A DNA stretch of 64,000 nucleotides from Carallia brachiata (GCA_021464245.1 JADCRB010000118.1:1676056-1740055); one strand, 5' to 3'; counted from the first letter of the stretch, positions 23,755 to 37,330 are shown. Made by a program: numbers and translations. The notes: generated from the letters alone by a model not told the origin.

Positions 23755-25797
23755 GGCCAACCCCAACTCCACCCCCAAAAGTTAAGATCCCAACTGCTTT
23801 GTTGACTGACTTTGTGCGTCATTCTGCTGCTACTTGTAGTAAACTGATAAACTGTAAACTATCATTGCTTTGCCTTCCTTTTGTAAATTCTATTCAGCTT
23901 TTTACCGGCTGAGACGACCCTTCCCAGCCTGTTACTGTTAGTTTTTTTTTTTTTTTTCAGTTTACAAAAAATTAGATGAGGGAAGGTTGCTTTAATTTAG
24001 ATTTTAAAGGAGATTCACATTAAACTTACGTATCGTCTATTAAAAAATTATTAATAAGATTTAAATTGTAAATCTTTCATTTAAGAGACGAAAATTTTAC
24101 CAACCAAACCAATTTTCATTAACTGTTACTGTTAGTTCCGCTGGGCCTTCTCAAGTACAATATAATAGACAGGGCATGATCAAAGGGAAAAGATATTAAA
24201 CAATCCAGCAAACCCTCTCTCTCTCTCCCTCTCTCTCCAAACGTGTCATAAATACTCCCTATGATCTATACATGTGCATGTGGATTGTGATGAAAGATAA
24301 ATCAAATGACCATTTTATCCTTGTTTATTGCAACGGGCCTAACAAGCAATTATGGAGAGAATGAAAGGTTCTTTGCCCAAATGGCGGACGTTGTGTCAAC
24401 CCATTGTCAGCTTTCTCTTTCCTTTTGTTTTTGAGCTTTGGCTGCCTTTTCTTTCCTTTTTTATGGTTGTGCTTTGTAGTGCAAACCAGTGCAATAGTTT
24501 GAAGGAAGACCAATTAAGCTGTTTACATATGTTGGCAAGTAACTAGAAATTAGGAATTTTCCTGGGAAGTTTTTTGTTTTTTAAAGAGAAATGCCTCCTG
24601 GACTGGGAGGGAATGGGGCCACGGAGGAGAGAGAAAAAGAGAAATAAGGGAGAGAGCCAGAGAGGTGGGACTCATAATGTAAGAACAGAAAATTCTCACG
24701 GTTCATGAGTATTGGGTTTAAACTTTAAACAACAATATACATCATATGTATATAAATTTAAAATTAACTCGTAACAAAATCAAATAACAAAAAATAAAAA
24801 AATGTAAAATTAACACGTTACCTCGTATTTTGTCTCATCGCCTAACGAAGAGTTTAAAAATAATTCTGATTTAGGACGGACTAAAATTAGAAACTGAAAT
24901 TTGTAACACTGACAGAAAAAGAGACATACACTCTCTTTTTTGGTTTACAGGGAAAATGTCACTACTCAATAAAAAAAAAAAAAATTTAGAGGAAATAGAA
25001 GTCGAACCTCCACATTCTCTGTAGCCTAATGGTCACATGTCCATCTGCTCTGGAGGGAATGGACAGATACAGTCTCTTTAGTTCATTAGACACTGCCACG
25101 TGTATGTTCAATTGCCTTGAACTTGCCATTCTTGCCCTTCTTGAAAATGGTTTCATTTGCATGCTTTTCTCTTCTCCATGGAAATAATGGTGACTAAGTT
25201 TGCATCTTTCCCTTTTTTTGTTTTCGCTTTTATCTATTTCCAATTAGAAATTTAGAACTGAAAATGTCACATACTGTAGCCAGTCTTACTAGTTACGCTG
25301 TCACCTCCGGGGCTCCACCATTTTTTTCTCCAAATTTTCGCCCTTTCCCACTTTTTTTTTTTCTCATTGATGGTGGAAATGGGATCAGGAATTAAATTAT
25401 TTTTTTCCCTTAGTGTGATGGGAACCTTAACTCCGTCGACGTGGGATCTCCATGTTCAGCAGTTCCGAGTTCGGATAAAGAAGGAGGGTAGTAGTAAATT
25501 AACGACTAGCATAAAACTAGTCAAACTCTCAATTTTTTTAAGTAATTTTTTTGTTGTTGTGAATGGAAAACTTTCCAATATAATGAACTTTAAGCACTCC
25601 GATCACCAATGACCCTGTTCAATATAGCATTTTCGTTGAGATTTTTTTTTTTTTTTGGTTAAGTTGGAGGTTGTGGACTGGTTATTCAAACATATATTTT
25701 TAGTTTTTTTTAAAAAAAAATAATAAATGCAGATGATTCCAACCCTTAACATCACCAAAACTGCAGTGGTAAGCCAGCTAGCCACCTTCAAAATCTC
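23755..25797. other. 5' flank of the pseudokinase gene and intergenic DNA
   Basis: No gene recognised. CT-rich sequence lies at 24216-24239 and an A14 run at 24970-24983. Near 25010-25045 a tRNA-like motif pair (TAGCCTAATGG, and GGTTCGACTTC on the other strand) suggests a decayed SINE. An open frame at 24352-24546 has no recognisable similarity. Confidence 0.4.
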
Positions 25798-25805
25798 AGT
25801 CTAAC

Positions 25806-26426
25806 TAGGGTGTTCGCGGGTCGATTGGGTCGATTTGAGAGTGTATCTACATCTAATCCGCCGTTGGCAGGTTAGATAATTTTCTATCCGCACTCAATCG
25901 CTATACAACTGAATCCATCCAATTCAATCGTCATTGACAGATTGGATTGAATCGGTTTGGACGGATTGATATATAAAAAATATTATTTTTTTCAATTTAT
26001 GCACATCATCAATCATCAATACTTTTACTTATTTTTACCAACTTTATTATTATAACGTATATATCATATCCATTCATAATTTTAAATATTATGAAAATTG
26101 AACAAAATTTACTAAAAAAATTATATTAAATCTATTTTACTTGGTAAAAAGCATTTTAAAACCAATTTACTGAGCAGTCCGTATATAAATTTGTGGCATT
26201 TTAAAGTCTTCGTTTGATTGATATCGATAAATTTGATTACAATATCAGTTATATATATATATATAATAACCTAGCATGGGGGCTACGTCACTTTGTCTAT
26301 GTCTGTCGATGCTCAGATTACGTATTTTGGTATGCTTATACACAAGTTAGGAGAAAAAGATGTTCTTACTATCCAAAAGTTTTACAAACAAAAATACATT
26401 GTTAAGTTAATTAAAATTGACATAAT

Positions 26427-26478
<52 letters not shown>

Positions 26479-26676
26479 CCCACCCATTATATATATGTGT
26501 GTGTGTAGGCGGATTGGACGGATTGAACTCCTCAATTCGCATCAATTCCGTGTTTGGCTGGTTATAAAAATTTAAAATCACAACCAATCCTAACTTCGGC
26601 GGTTTTGACGGGTTCGGATTGATTTGAATTGGATTGATCGAATTAGGTCGGGTTGGTTCATTTTTGAACAGCCTTA
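25806..26676. mobile_element. hAT-like non-autonomous element containing a large (CT)n tract
   Basis: The ends TAGGGTGTTC and GAACAGCCTTA are inverted, and both subterminal regions carry many GGATTG/GGTCGG motifs in both orientations. Flanking octamers AGTCTAAC and CCTCTAAC match at six of eight bases, consistent with an old 8-bp target-site duplication. The interior has no coding capacity and includes a (CT)n tract at 26430-26476 followed by a short GT run. Confidence 0.6.
26430..26476. repeat. (CT)n microsatellite inside the hAT-like element
   Basis: About 23 CT units, read directly. Confidence 0.9.
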
Positions 26677-26684
26677 CCTCTAAC

Positions 26685-27622
26685 AACAAAAAAAAAAAAA
26701 AACCTCGGATTCCTCTAGTAAATATCAGTTGCTGGGTGTTTTTATTTCGTCATTTTTCAATATTTGGAATATTTGCAAGAAAAAGTTCTTGGTTCTAAGA
26801 GTATTCTAAATCAATGCCAAAGGTAAGGGTAGGCGGTGTCCCCAAATCTTATAGAAGAAACTAGCAACTACACGGATTCAATAAGTGCTGAAATTAAATA
26901 CGGATAGGGAGTCTGGTGACATTTTTTTTTACCAAAAAATTATTTTTTTTCTCTACTCCATAATTTTTTTTTTGCATCATTGCAATAAAATAAATTTTAT
27001 TATATTTTGAGAAGAAAAATAATAGTATTATATTAATTGTATTCAGATGTTCATGACTTTTGTGCCTTTCAAGAGTTTGCCATCGTGGAAGAATGCAACG
27101 ACAAAATGATCACTTGAAGCATTGATTCACACATTGTACTATTTATTAGTTTTCATTGCATAATAATTATAGTTGGGGTCCTACTAAGCAGATGTACCAT
27201 TTGATAAAAAAAAAAATAAAAAAATAAAAAAATATAAGTAGCGACATTTTAACGTCATATATTTTAGTTATATGTAACAATATTCATAATTTTTGTAATA
27301 ATAAGTATATTTTATATAATAAAAATTTATAATTTATTTTTTATTACACAAAATAATACATGTGATTATAAAAAATCTGTACTTTATTTCAAAATAACGA
27401 AATACATAATTGAAATGTATAACAATTCACATGGCTACCTAATGGAACCAAAAAAGAAAAAAAAAAAAAAGTGTAGATCATACTACATATAATAGTCTTT
27501 TGGTCCAAATACTGCATAGATTTCACGTGAAAATTTGTTCTCTTTTTATATGGACCCTATTGTATAAATGGGTGTGCTACATTTATGGCTTCAGGGGATT
27601 CCCCTTTCCCCTCTTGTTCGGT
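26685..27622. other. AT-rich non-coding stretch
   Basis: No gene or clear element. A-runs and AT-rich spacers dominate. Confidence 0.45.
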
Positions 27623-28133
27623 AGTTGCATGGGTGGCTCCTCTCGTGAATTGTGTGAAAATTAATACGGATGACAGTTAAAAATCTAACTCCGGTGAAGT
27701 TTGGTTTGATGGTCTTCTGCCAAATTTGTCGGGTACTTGGACAAGGGGCTCTATGGGCTTGTTGGGTAACGCGACAATCTGATTGTAGAACTCATGAGTA
27801 TTAAGCGAGGCATGGAGCTAAGATAGGAGCTTAGATATCACAATATTATTTTAGAGTTTGATTTTATAGAAGCGTTGCATTTGATCTCTAATTAAAGGAA
27901 GCGAACAAATCCTCTTTTTGGTCTATCAAATGATATCTATTGAGTATGTGATCAGAATTGGATTGTGCAATTGCAGCATGCTCAGTGAAAAAAATTTTTT
28001 GTACTGACTGTCTTACTAAAGTTGAGATTGATCGTGACTTTGATGATGTCATTCTCTAACATCCTCCGGTTGAACTTCTGCCAAGCTTAAACGTGATTAA
28101 GTTGGCATCATTTTATGGTGCTAAATATTAATT
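27623..28133 (+). pseudogene. Decayed RNase H domain of a LINE-type retrotransposon
   Basis: Three separated pieces match the order of the plant RVT_3-type RNase H domain. They are VAWVAPLVNCVKINTDDS followed by a stop (27623-27679), then ELMSIKRGMELR, a stop and ELRYHNIILEFDFIEALHL (about 27790-27890), and finally the tail HPPVELLPSLNVIKLASFYG (to about 28130). The first Asp (INTD), the Glu (ELMSIKRG) and the LEFD region are recognisable. Stops and frameshifts make it non-functional. The rest of the element is not present here, and an A-rich stretch follows at about 28133. Confidence 0.7.
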
Positions 28134-28916
28134 ACAAAAAAATATATAAATAATTACCTGTACCTAATTATATTTAACAGAGCTAGTATCTTTTCACAAT
28201 TAAATTAATTGATTTTTGGTTGAGTAGTATTAAAAGTAATTTTTTTAAAAATATATCAAAACGAGTATAACTCTCAATAAATGTAGTCTTAAATTAAAAG
28301 GAAAAATGATGAGAATCCCTAACATATTTTTTTTTATTCGAAATGGGAAAATAGTGATCATATTTTATTAATTTATCCGGTAAACTACTGGGAGCTCGCG
28401 TAGCCCATGCTCGATTAATCGTATTCTTGATTTTGTTATTAATACGTTTACTTCAATGTAGGTAAATGCTTAAGAGAAAATTGCGTGTAAAAAAAAAAAA
28501 ATGTGAGTAAGAAAAGTACAACATAATAAAAAACAAACACAAATATTTTTTTTATCAAAAAATAAAATTTTGCTAAACATATTAATCATTTAACCCTTAA
28601 ATCGAGACCAAAATAACTCTATAAACCCAGATCTCCAACTCATGTCTTTCACATCCTTTACATGGAGCCAAAGTTTTGCCACTCGGTGGCATTTCGAACA
28701 TCTATCCAACAGTTGTTTTCGTGAAATGTACACGTGTCTGTCCCACACCCATTTACCCTGTTTCATGCAAATTGCAGGTTCTTTATTGTGCTGACCATGG
28801 GCAATCGTGTAAATATGCATGGACAAATGGCTCTAAACCAATCACAGTGATAACAAGGCACTGAAAGGTGGAAGTTTGGAAAACAAAAAGACAAACTAAG
28901 CATTTTGCTGCCGGCG
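28134..28916. other. Intergenic region upstream of the ML-domain gene
   Basis: AT-rich up to about 28600, then more balanced. The promoter of the ML-domain gene should lie in the last few hundred bases, but no convincing TATA box was identified. Confidence 0.4.
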
Positions 28917-28928
28917 ATGATCGGAAAG

Positions 28929-31900
28929 ATGACGTCTCAGTTGGAGAGTTTGCGAAATTCTCGCTGGTTGAAGCAAACCCATTTGCTCCTATAGCCACCT
29001 GTCTTCTCCTACCTTCTGTTCTTTCCACTGATGTCAAATACTGCGGTCAGTTTCCTCTTCTTTCCACTTCCCTTTCTGTTCTTTCCCTCCTTGTTTTTTT
29101 GTTTGTTCTAAAAAAAGATCCTTTCTTTCTTTAATTTTCCATCTTTATTGTGTATTGGGTACCTGAATGTTATTGGTAGTGGAAGATAGTAAAAAAAAAT
29201 CTAATTCATATCTCAGTTTAGTTGGTTTCTGGCTGTGTGCTTGAGTGCTTCCTTTTAGTTCACTCTGTTGTTACAGTTTCTGTATATCTCGTTCTCTCTG
29301 TGAAAGTCTTTAGTTTTTGGGCTCCAAATAATCAGGAAGATTAGAATTCCGCTCGGTTTTGACTTTTCTAGTTGAGAAATATTGATGCTTTGTGATGTGT
29401 TTTGATTTCTTGTTTTGGGTTGATTGATTATTCTCAATTTCTCATCATCATCATCGCCATAACAAGTTTCAAATTTATATCCATCTAATTGTATTTCTGT
29501 CGGATTTTCTTTTAATTTGTAGTCAATTTGATTTTCATGTAGTGAAATTATTGCAGATAAGAAAGGAAACTACGCTGTGAAGGTTGATGGAGTTGAGATA
29601 TCCCCTAACCCTGTGGTGACTGGCGAGCCGGCCACCTTTAAGATATCAGGCATTACAGGTGATTTCATTCTTCTTTCCTTTTCCTTTCTTTGCTTCATTA
29701 GCAATACACCGTCTTTGTGTCCTCATGGCAGGGGATTTTTTTTGACTAAAGTTTTGAGGAACACTTATTAATGTTTGAAACTTTCTGGTTGCCATAGTTC
29801 CTAGTCTCCTAGTGATAGAAACGTACTAGTGCCAAGGGATTTAGAGCACAAACATGATGTAAAAGCTTGATTGACTTATATGGTATCAAAGTTGAAAAAC
29901 ACGGTTGAAAAAATCTAATAATTTGCCACGTTCATTCTCGGATTAGGAGAACTGACACATTTAGATGAAGCACATAATTGTTTCTCAATCTTTCATACTT
30001 AAATCATATGGAGTGTTACCGTCTGGTTTTGCTTGGATCGAATTGTATAACCACTGTGGTTTTTCTTCTTAGCTCGTGGGTCTTCTTGAGTTATCTTGCC
30101 AGTATCCGGCCTTTCAAAACTTTGGCATTCATTCATGAAATCTGGCACCATTTTAGAGCTGGCTGTGAAGCTTTTCTTTTGGAAATGCATTTCCAGTGTC
30201 AGTTATTTGGATGTTTATCTAATTCTGAAAACCTTTGTTGTATCTATGGGATATTGCTTGAGAACTAATTCTTTGACACCAGACTGCTCATTTGTCCCTC
30301 CTATACATCATTGCTTTACTGCTTGTCGCATTTTCTATGCATATGAATGTTGCTTTCCTTTTGGCATTTTATTAACAAGCTTTCTTTTTTCACAGGCCAA
30401 GCTATATCTGGTGGCAAGGTGGTCATTGATGTTTCTTACTTTTCTATACATGTCCATAGAGAAGTCCATGATCTTTGTGAGGAGATATCCTGCCCAATTG
30501 CAGTGGGCAGATTCGTGCTCTCCCACACACAAAAATTACCTGGATACACTCCTCCGGTAAGTTTAACTTAAACTAAACTTATTCTTTATGCAGTTCCATT
30601 TTAATTCCTAACATTCTCAACTCCATCATGTCACTTTCCTTACTTTACTTCCTTATAGAAATTATTGTGGAATTGGGAAATTCAAGCAATTTAAATGCGT
30701 GTATTAATTACTGGTGCCAAAATCCAAGTTTCATGCTCATGATAGCTTATTGTATGTTTTCTTTACACAAGTAACTCCTATAGCCAACAATTAACTCTTT
30801 GCTTTTTACCAATGCCGTGGATGTGTCTGGCTATTTTGCTATAAATGGCAGTGAAGATGATTATTTTTATTTTTATTTTTATTTTGCCTCTGCTGTTTTG
30901 ATGGCAAGATCTAAAAACAGTAATGAGTTGATTGTAAGGACATTGATTAGCAGCTATGAGTTTACTAATACATAGAATTTGCCTCAAGGCATATAAAGGT
31001 ATAAGATGAGGTAGTTTCATACTCTTATAAACTTAAAGATGGACTGTCAAAGAGTATAAAGAATTTTCTTATGATACATTGGAAAACTGAAAACCTAAGT
31101 TTAAGTGGCTGAAAATCAATGTTGCTGCTTCAACTTTCTGGATAGTGTGGGGAATGGTTGGGTGCTGGGCTGTTATATGGTTTAATTAGTAAGGCTCCTT
31201 TGGAATGACCTTTTTAAGACGCTAGTACTCAGTAGTGGTTGTGGTGATAGAATGTCACCTGGAATAGGTGCTTGGGGATTTTGGGAAAGGGGGACTTTAG
31301 TTCTCAGCTAGCATAGCATCTTCTTTTGCTTCAGTTTTGGAATAATGTGCAAGCTTTTGGTAGTAACTTAAGCATATTCAACTATAGGGCTGGCTGGCAG
31401 CTAATTTTCAGCTCATTTGGCAACAGTAGCATACTTTGTCTACATGTCCACGACTTTTCCATATATGCTCTCTGCTCAAGCATCATGCAAGCTTTGATTT
31501 GTTTCTATCAGAAACTTATTATTTTGAATATTTGTATTGTTGTTTGGTCATCGAATCCTCCTAGTTTGTCCACAGTTGTTTTCCTGTCTGTATTTTAGGC
31601 ATTATTCTTATTTCTGATGAAGTTTTTTATTTTGCTGGTGTCGGGGTTATAAAGACTACTATTAGACCCCTTGATACATGCAAGAGTTGATGTCTTCCAG
31701 TACCTCTAAAATTATAAGCTGCATATCATTTAATTTAAAGTAGCTCAAAACTGTTGTATAGGATATTTATAATCATTGTGACCAAACTTCAAAGCTCCAA
31801 TAATGATTTGATCAGCATCAATCTGGGGATTGTGGTTTATTTTCCTCAATAATTTTATGTAGTAGGCTAAGGATGAAAGACTATGGATAAGGAGATGTTT

Positions 31901-33113
31901 CTATGCCTAAGGAGTATCCATAACCAGCCCTAAGCACAAGCCTATCCAATTTCAGTGTCTTACGAGTCAAGATATAGAGACATAAGGTAGGGGTTTTGGG
32001 AATCCATACTTTTCTTCTCGATTCAGAAGTGCTCTCTTTCGTTCGTAAGTCCTTGGTTAAGGTGGTGGTGATCTGTATGTGCTGCTTTCCCTCCCGACAA
32101 GTGACTTAAAGAACACAAGTGAAGCTTGCTGCCCGTCCCCCCAATCTAATCGAGTTGAGGGGCTAGAAGTTCTCCCAATACCAGATTGGCACTTGAGGGT
32201 ATGAGACTCAAGTTTAGGGTTAGGGGTTATGGGAATGCTTTTAGACATTTTACATAAGCGATGGGGGACAGTTATTTACATATTAACACACAACCAATCT
32301 TTTAACTTATCTTTCCTGCGTTCTATGTATTTTTCCATTTTGCTAATTCAAATTTACCAAGCTTGATCTGAAGCTTGATCCGAACTAGCAGATTGGTTGC
32401 ATGACATTTCTTGTAGCTTTTGTTTTCTAGGGATGCTTGGATATCTTACAGTATCAACTGCATCATTTTTGGATTAACTCTGGATTTCTCTTTGCTCCTT
32501 CCTGCTTTATCTAATTTTTTGGTCCTTATTGTCTATACTATGTTTATTTGCAAAATAAGATACTATGTAAAGTTTTTTGTTACTTCAGATTTGCAGATGT
32601 TTGCTTGATGAATAACTTTGCATTCATGCACTGCTTTTGAAGCAGCCATTACTCTGGCCGGTATCTATTTTCTTCAGGGAAAAAAAAGACATCTAGTGAA
32701 GAGATTAAGAGACAGGAGTCCTTTTTTTGGCTCTTAGCTAGGTCGTTATGAGGGGAATTTTTTTTTTTTAAGGGCAGGCTTTCCAACCCAGATCTTGCCC
32801 CCAGTTCTTGCTTGGTGGCCGCTCAGCTAGGCCCAGCCATTCAGAAGTCTTAATTTACATTTTTGTTTACACTTAAACTCTTCTGAGTTTTTGCTTCTTT
32901 ATTCACGGTGTTTCTCTCCCGCAGACCTGGCCTGCCCCCAAAACGTTGCAATGTTCATTTTTCCTTAGGAACGTGACTGCAACACAAGTCGTATGGTTTT
33001 TGCAGGGATCTTATACGCTTAAGATGACAATGAAGGACAATGACGATGAAGAACTGACTTGCATTAGCTTCAAGTTCAAAATTGGTTTCAGATCCTTCTT
33101 CTCGGATACTTGA
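28929..33113 (+). CDS. ML-domain (MD-2-related lipid-recognition) secreted protein; start disrupted
   Basis: Four exons: the first ends at 29045, then 29557-29658, 30396-30556 and 33006-33113. The mature part begins DVKYCDKKGNYAVKVDGVEI and continues through SPNPVVTGEPATFKISG, GGKVVIDVSYFSIHVH, the cysteines of HDLCEEISCPIAVG, LPGYTPPGSYTLKMTMK and ELTCISFKFKIGF, ending FFSDT. This is the full plant ML fold, a small lipid-binding beta-sandwich of the PG/PI transfer protein type. A hydrophobic stretch (PFAPIATCLLLPSVLS) before TDVKYC looks like a signal peptide. In the sequence as given, that frame has no ATG between the upstream stop (28862) and the signal region. ATGs at 28917 and 28929 are in a frame one base off; one extra A in the AAA run at 28955-28957 would join them. 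The start is therefore uncertain. Intron 3 is 2.4 kb. Confidence 0.82.
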
Positions 33114-35405
33114 GCGCCATCACAATGCCCGTAATATCTTCGTGTCCATGTACTTTACTCTGGAGTTCTCCTGGAAGTATCGTTGCTGTGTCAGGTGCTC
33201 TGTTGTGGAGTTGCTTGTTGAAGATACCCTGCATTGCTGGACAAAAGAAAATCCATGTAAAGAGTAAAGACTGCAACTTTAAACTGCTATGGTATTGTTA
33301 ATGTTTATGATGGATGTGGTGTATCTATAGAACGAGTTTGGCATCAAATAATTCTCAAGCTTATGATTTTCTTGTTTTTTTTTTTTTTTTTTAGGGTGGG
33401 GAGGGTGTGGACACTGGATGTAGGTGAGCTCTGGCTTGGCCTCTTCCAGGAATTTTCTGACCTAGAGAAATTTTCAATACGACCCGATAACTTAGGTGAT
33501 CGCTGATAACTTAGGTGGATCGATGGAGAGAAGAAATACTTAAAAGGGGCTTTTGGCACATCTCACCCAAAATGTGCCCCTCACGCGAATTTTAGCTCAG
33601 AGATTTGGTTTCTGATACCATTTATAGATTTGCGGTGAGATTTCAGACTCTTTTATCATGTAAAGATTTGCAAAAGCATCGAATCCGATAATTTAGATGG
33701 ATTGTTGTAGGGAATAAGCAAGCATATTTAATGAGCTTTTGTATATATCTTATTTAAAACTTTAAAGTTTAAGTTATGAGTCTTCAAGCAATATTTTTAT
33801 GTTGCTTTATTCTTTTCTTATATTCAACGTATAAGTTAACAATGCAAATTTTGGTGAAAAGATTATTGCCAAACTTGCGCATAAAAATGCCTGAAATAGC
33901 AATCAGTTTGCAGGAGGATACCAAGTTCCTATTGTTAGTCAGGACAATGGTCTTTCCTACAGGAGAGTGGCAGAAGAATAAAATTGGAGTAATCAATTGT
34001 TTACAATCTAAAACAGATCAAGACATCATTAGTGAATAAATTCAACCTTTTGGCCGCGAGAGTGAATTTCAATCTCAAAGAACATGGACTCAGTTTTGCT
34101 TGTGGGTGAATTTCAATTCCATGCGCCCCTCCACGTTCTTCTGTAATTCTGGAAATAACAGACAAGCCTAAGCCCAAGCACTGCATTTGGATTTCTTTTC
34201 TCTCCCCTTTTTTTCATTCTAAAAAAAAAAAGGGAAGGCCAAAAGGTCAAAGGATTTTGATTTGGTTCATGCGATCTTATGGCCACAAAAGGCAGAAACA
34301 CTTTGATTTTTTTTTTCTCCTGGCACAAAGTATTTTACACGCAATTACCTGCGAGACTATTCCACACTTGATGCTGAAGTTGCCGTAGGCCTGAGGAAAT
34401 TTGATCATGTGAAGATTTAAATATAAGAACTCGTCTTACTATAGAATGTTTTTGCATAGAAACTCGAAGCGCTTAATTACTCTCGAGTTGTAGAAACATT
34501 TTGATGCCATCTCTGCAAGGTTATCTATTTGATATTGAAAGATGATAGAGGTAGACATTGTTTGTCTGTCAGTATCACCGTTAAGAAACCTTTGTATAAT
34601 TCTCGTATTTTAACTCCGTTTAGGTTGGCCGTCAGCGTAAAACTGACTGACAACGGTCCGAACCCTTGTACAATTATTGATTCCATACTCATTCAGGACG
34701 GGCTGTGACTAGAATAAAATAGAATTTTGAGAGACTTTGCAGAAATAGAGAGATGACTATTAAGGGGAAGATGTATTTAATGGAAGATTAAAGAAAATGT
34801 GTAAAAGTACGAAGGGAAAAAGAGAAAAGATAGAAGATTTCCTCTGCTTTCTATTTACAAAGCTGGACTTTTAAATTTGCTGGACTTCTAACTTTGGCTG
34901 GACCACTCTACCTTTCTTTCCATATTTGCGTAAGATGTGACCTTACAAGCTTGACAAGTTGCAGTACCATGGTACATATGAAAGCCCATCTTGGAGTGGC
35001 AGGACCACTATTTGCTTGGCTCTCATTCTGCTCAAAATTCTGTGGCTCTCACTTCACTGCTGCTGACGCATTTCCAATGAATGTATACGTTCTCTCGGCA
35101 TAGTTGATTGAGTAAGATTATATGTACATATTTAATGAAGTATGTGAAAGGGATGTAATTAATTTAAAAATATTTAATAATTTTTTTTTAAATTTAATAT
35201 ATTTTAATAATTTAATAATTTAAATTATTACGTGTCCACTACATTCTCACGTGTATGTCCAAGCATTTTCTGTTCTCAATGGTCTAGAGGCGGCCAATAA
35301 AAAGAACATGATCCGTTACAGTTGGACTCAGTCAAGTCATATCAATTGTTAAACGAATAATGATAAACTCAGAGAAAATTTTTTTTGGGAAATTTCATGA
35401 ATAGT
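33114..35405. other. 3' flank of the ML gene and intergenic DNA
   Basis: No gene recognised. Between about 33380 and 33760 a T-run is followed by sequence containing TCTGATACCA (33611-33620). This is the complement of the tRNA-Met primer-binding motif used by many plant LTR retrotransposons, so a retrotransposon remnant on the minus strand is possible. Nothing is defined at the ends. Confidence 0.4.
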
Positions 35406-35418
35406 AATTAATGGCTTG

Positions 35419-36120
35419 ATTTTTTTTTTTTTTTCAGAAAGAGATCATATCAATATTATTCATGTGAAGAATGTCTTACATCTTCGTCAATTAGCTGATA
35501 AACAGCAAAGAAACTATCTCTGTCCCATGTGTTTCCCCAAGTTTAGAGGTCCCCACATTTGCTAAATAATGAGCAACACTATTTGCACCTCTACGAACAT
35601 GTGAAATAGAGAATTCAGTACAGTTAGACAACAGCATATGGACATCTTTAGCTAATTGCCCCACCAGAGTATCGTCTTGTGTGTGCCGTTGGATAGCTTT
35701 CACTGCAACTTCACAATCGGACTCCAAAGCTATCTTTTGAAAGGATAAGCTCCTAGCTCTTTGAAGGGCTTCTCGCATTGCTAGCAATTCCAATATAATT
35801 GGTTGGAATGAACCCTCTAACCCAATGGAAACGGTGAGGTTAGCCAGGCCTTGAGAGTCTCTCATAACAATGCCAAGACCCCCCGTTTCTGCGTTCATAG
35901 CCCATCTGTATTTATCTTTACAAAACCAGCCAGTGGAGCCTTCCATTTAGCATTACCTCCACTATTCAATTGCTCTCTCGTATTGACAGAAGCCTCTTGG
36001 TAGTCCCAGTACAGTCTGCATGCAGTATCCACAACTACCTTGACCGGTGTTTTATTCTTCTCAATGACCCACCGGTTTCTAGCCTTCCAAAGAGACCATG
36101 AAATCATCCCGACCATTTCC
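35419..36120 (-). mobile_element. 5'-truncated LINE insertion with 13-bp target-site duplication
   Basis: AATTAATGGCTTG occurs at 35406-35418 and at 36121-36133, directly bordering the insert. On the minus strand the insert ends with an A-run (the T-run at 35420-35434), i.e. a poly(A) tail. It encodes the last part of a LINE ORF2 (RNase H domain), so this is a short, 5'-truncated copy. Both edges are defined to the base. Confidence 0.9.
35491..36120 (-). pseudogene. RNase H domain fragment of the LINE insertion, frameshifted
   Basis: The upstream part reads SWSLWKARNRWVIEKNKTP through KWKAPLAGFVKINTDG in one frame. The continuation NAETGGLGIVMRDSQGLAN, ELLAMREALQRA, IALESDCEVAVKAI and ISHVRRGANSVAHYLA is in another. 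The shift falls at a GGG run (35901-35903 on the minus strand), where one G appears to be missing. The catalytic acidic pattern (D of NTDG, E of ELLAMREAL, D of ESDCE) is visible. These domains sit at the C-terminus of plant LINE ORF2 proteins. It stands alone without reverse transcriptase and is not functional. Confidence 0.85.
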
Positions 36121-36133
36121 AATTAATGGCTTG

Positions 36134-37330
36134 GAATTTAGAATAACACTAAATATATATAGAGTTTAAATTAAAAAAATTAAAATTATTAAAAATTTAT
36201 TATTATATCAACAATAATATCAATTCATAAAAAATCGAGAAAAAGCTTTTATGCAATTTATCGCTATTTATTATTGAACTTATTTTTATAACTCTTAACT
36301 TTTTTCTTTTTCTTTTTTTTTGTCTTTTGTTCCTTTCTACTGTGATAATTCCGTAAGGCTCAATGATATATACTAGAGTTAAGAAAACTAACTCTTGAGG
36401 CAACAACTGGTAAAAATTTCAACATATCCAGAAGAAATGGAAAAAAAAATGAACTACGTGGTTTTGCATAAACCTATTGCTTAGCTATTATCAGCTTCAT
36501 CAAAATAGAAACTTCACCTTAATGCAAAGCCAACCAGATTTTCAGCTAATAGACTTGAATATGTGACATCTAATGTGTATGTCATAACGCGTGATCTCAA
36601 CACCAATTGACTTTGTTCGCCCCTTACCATCAAGCACAAGGGATCCTTCACGTACAATTGCTAGCTAGGGTACTAAAACATGCATATAGAGAGGTAAATG
36701 TCAAACTATACTAGCTGTACAATTATCATCAACACTGGAATATATATATGTTTTTTTATGAACCAGCAGAGTAAATCATATTAATAAAAGAAAATGTTAC
36801 AAAAAGGCTTGAGAGAGGCACCTAAAAGAAAGGAAAATATACAAAAAAATTCATAATTATGTGATGAAATCAAAATTTCTATTTACAGCCATCTTAGTAA
36901 GGGTGTTATCAACATTAGAATTGACTGAGTTTAAGATATGTGCATGTATGTATGCTTATGTGTTTATGTATAGGACCACTCATTGTCAAAACCATCATAG
37001 CATGTATGTTGATATGGTGAACTATTTTAAGTCAGAACGAGGCCGTGCACCTCATCAATGTGGTAATAAGTTTCAACAAATCCCCCTTTTTTTAATTTAT
37101 TATTGTTTTTACCGTAATCACCGATTCCTTTAAAAGCTAAACTCCTATTTAATGCTGTTAGTTATGATTTATACTCATTATTAATTACGATTATATATTA
37201 AAAAATTAAAAATATTTAAATAATAGTTACGATAATATAATACATGAATATGAGCGTCTAATCCAATTATCCAGTTATGGAGATAACTTCTCATCTGGAA
37301 AATGCACACAGGTAATGGCAAATTAGATAC
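36134..37330. other. AT-rich non-coding stretch
   Basis: No gene recognised. At about 36750-36800 a T-run followed by an AGAGTAAATCATATTAATAA motif resembles the 3' terminus (minus strand) of the LINE at 35419, so it may be another LINE tail, heavily truncated. Confidence 0.4.

Noticed and set aside
33380..33760. LTR retrotransposon remnant with TGGTATCAGA-like primer-binding motif (minus strand)
   Set aside because: A 10-base match alone, with no LTR on either side, is too weak for a feature call.
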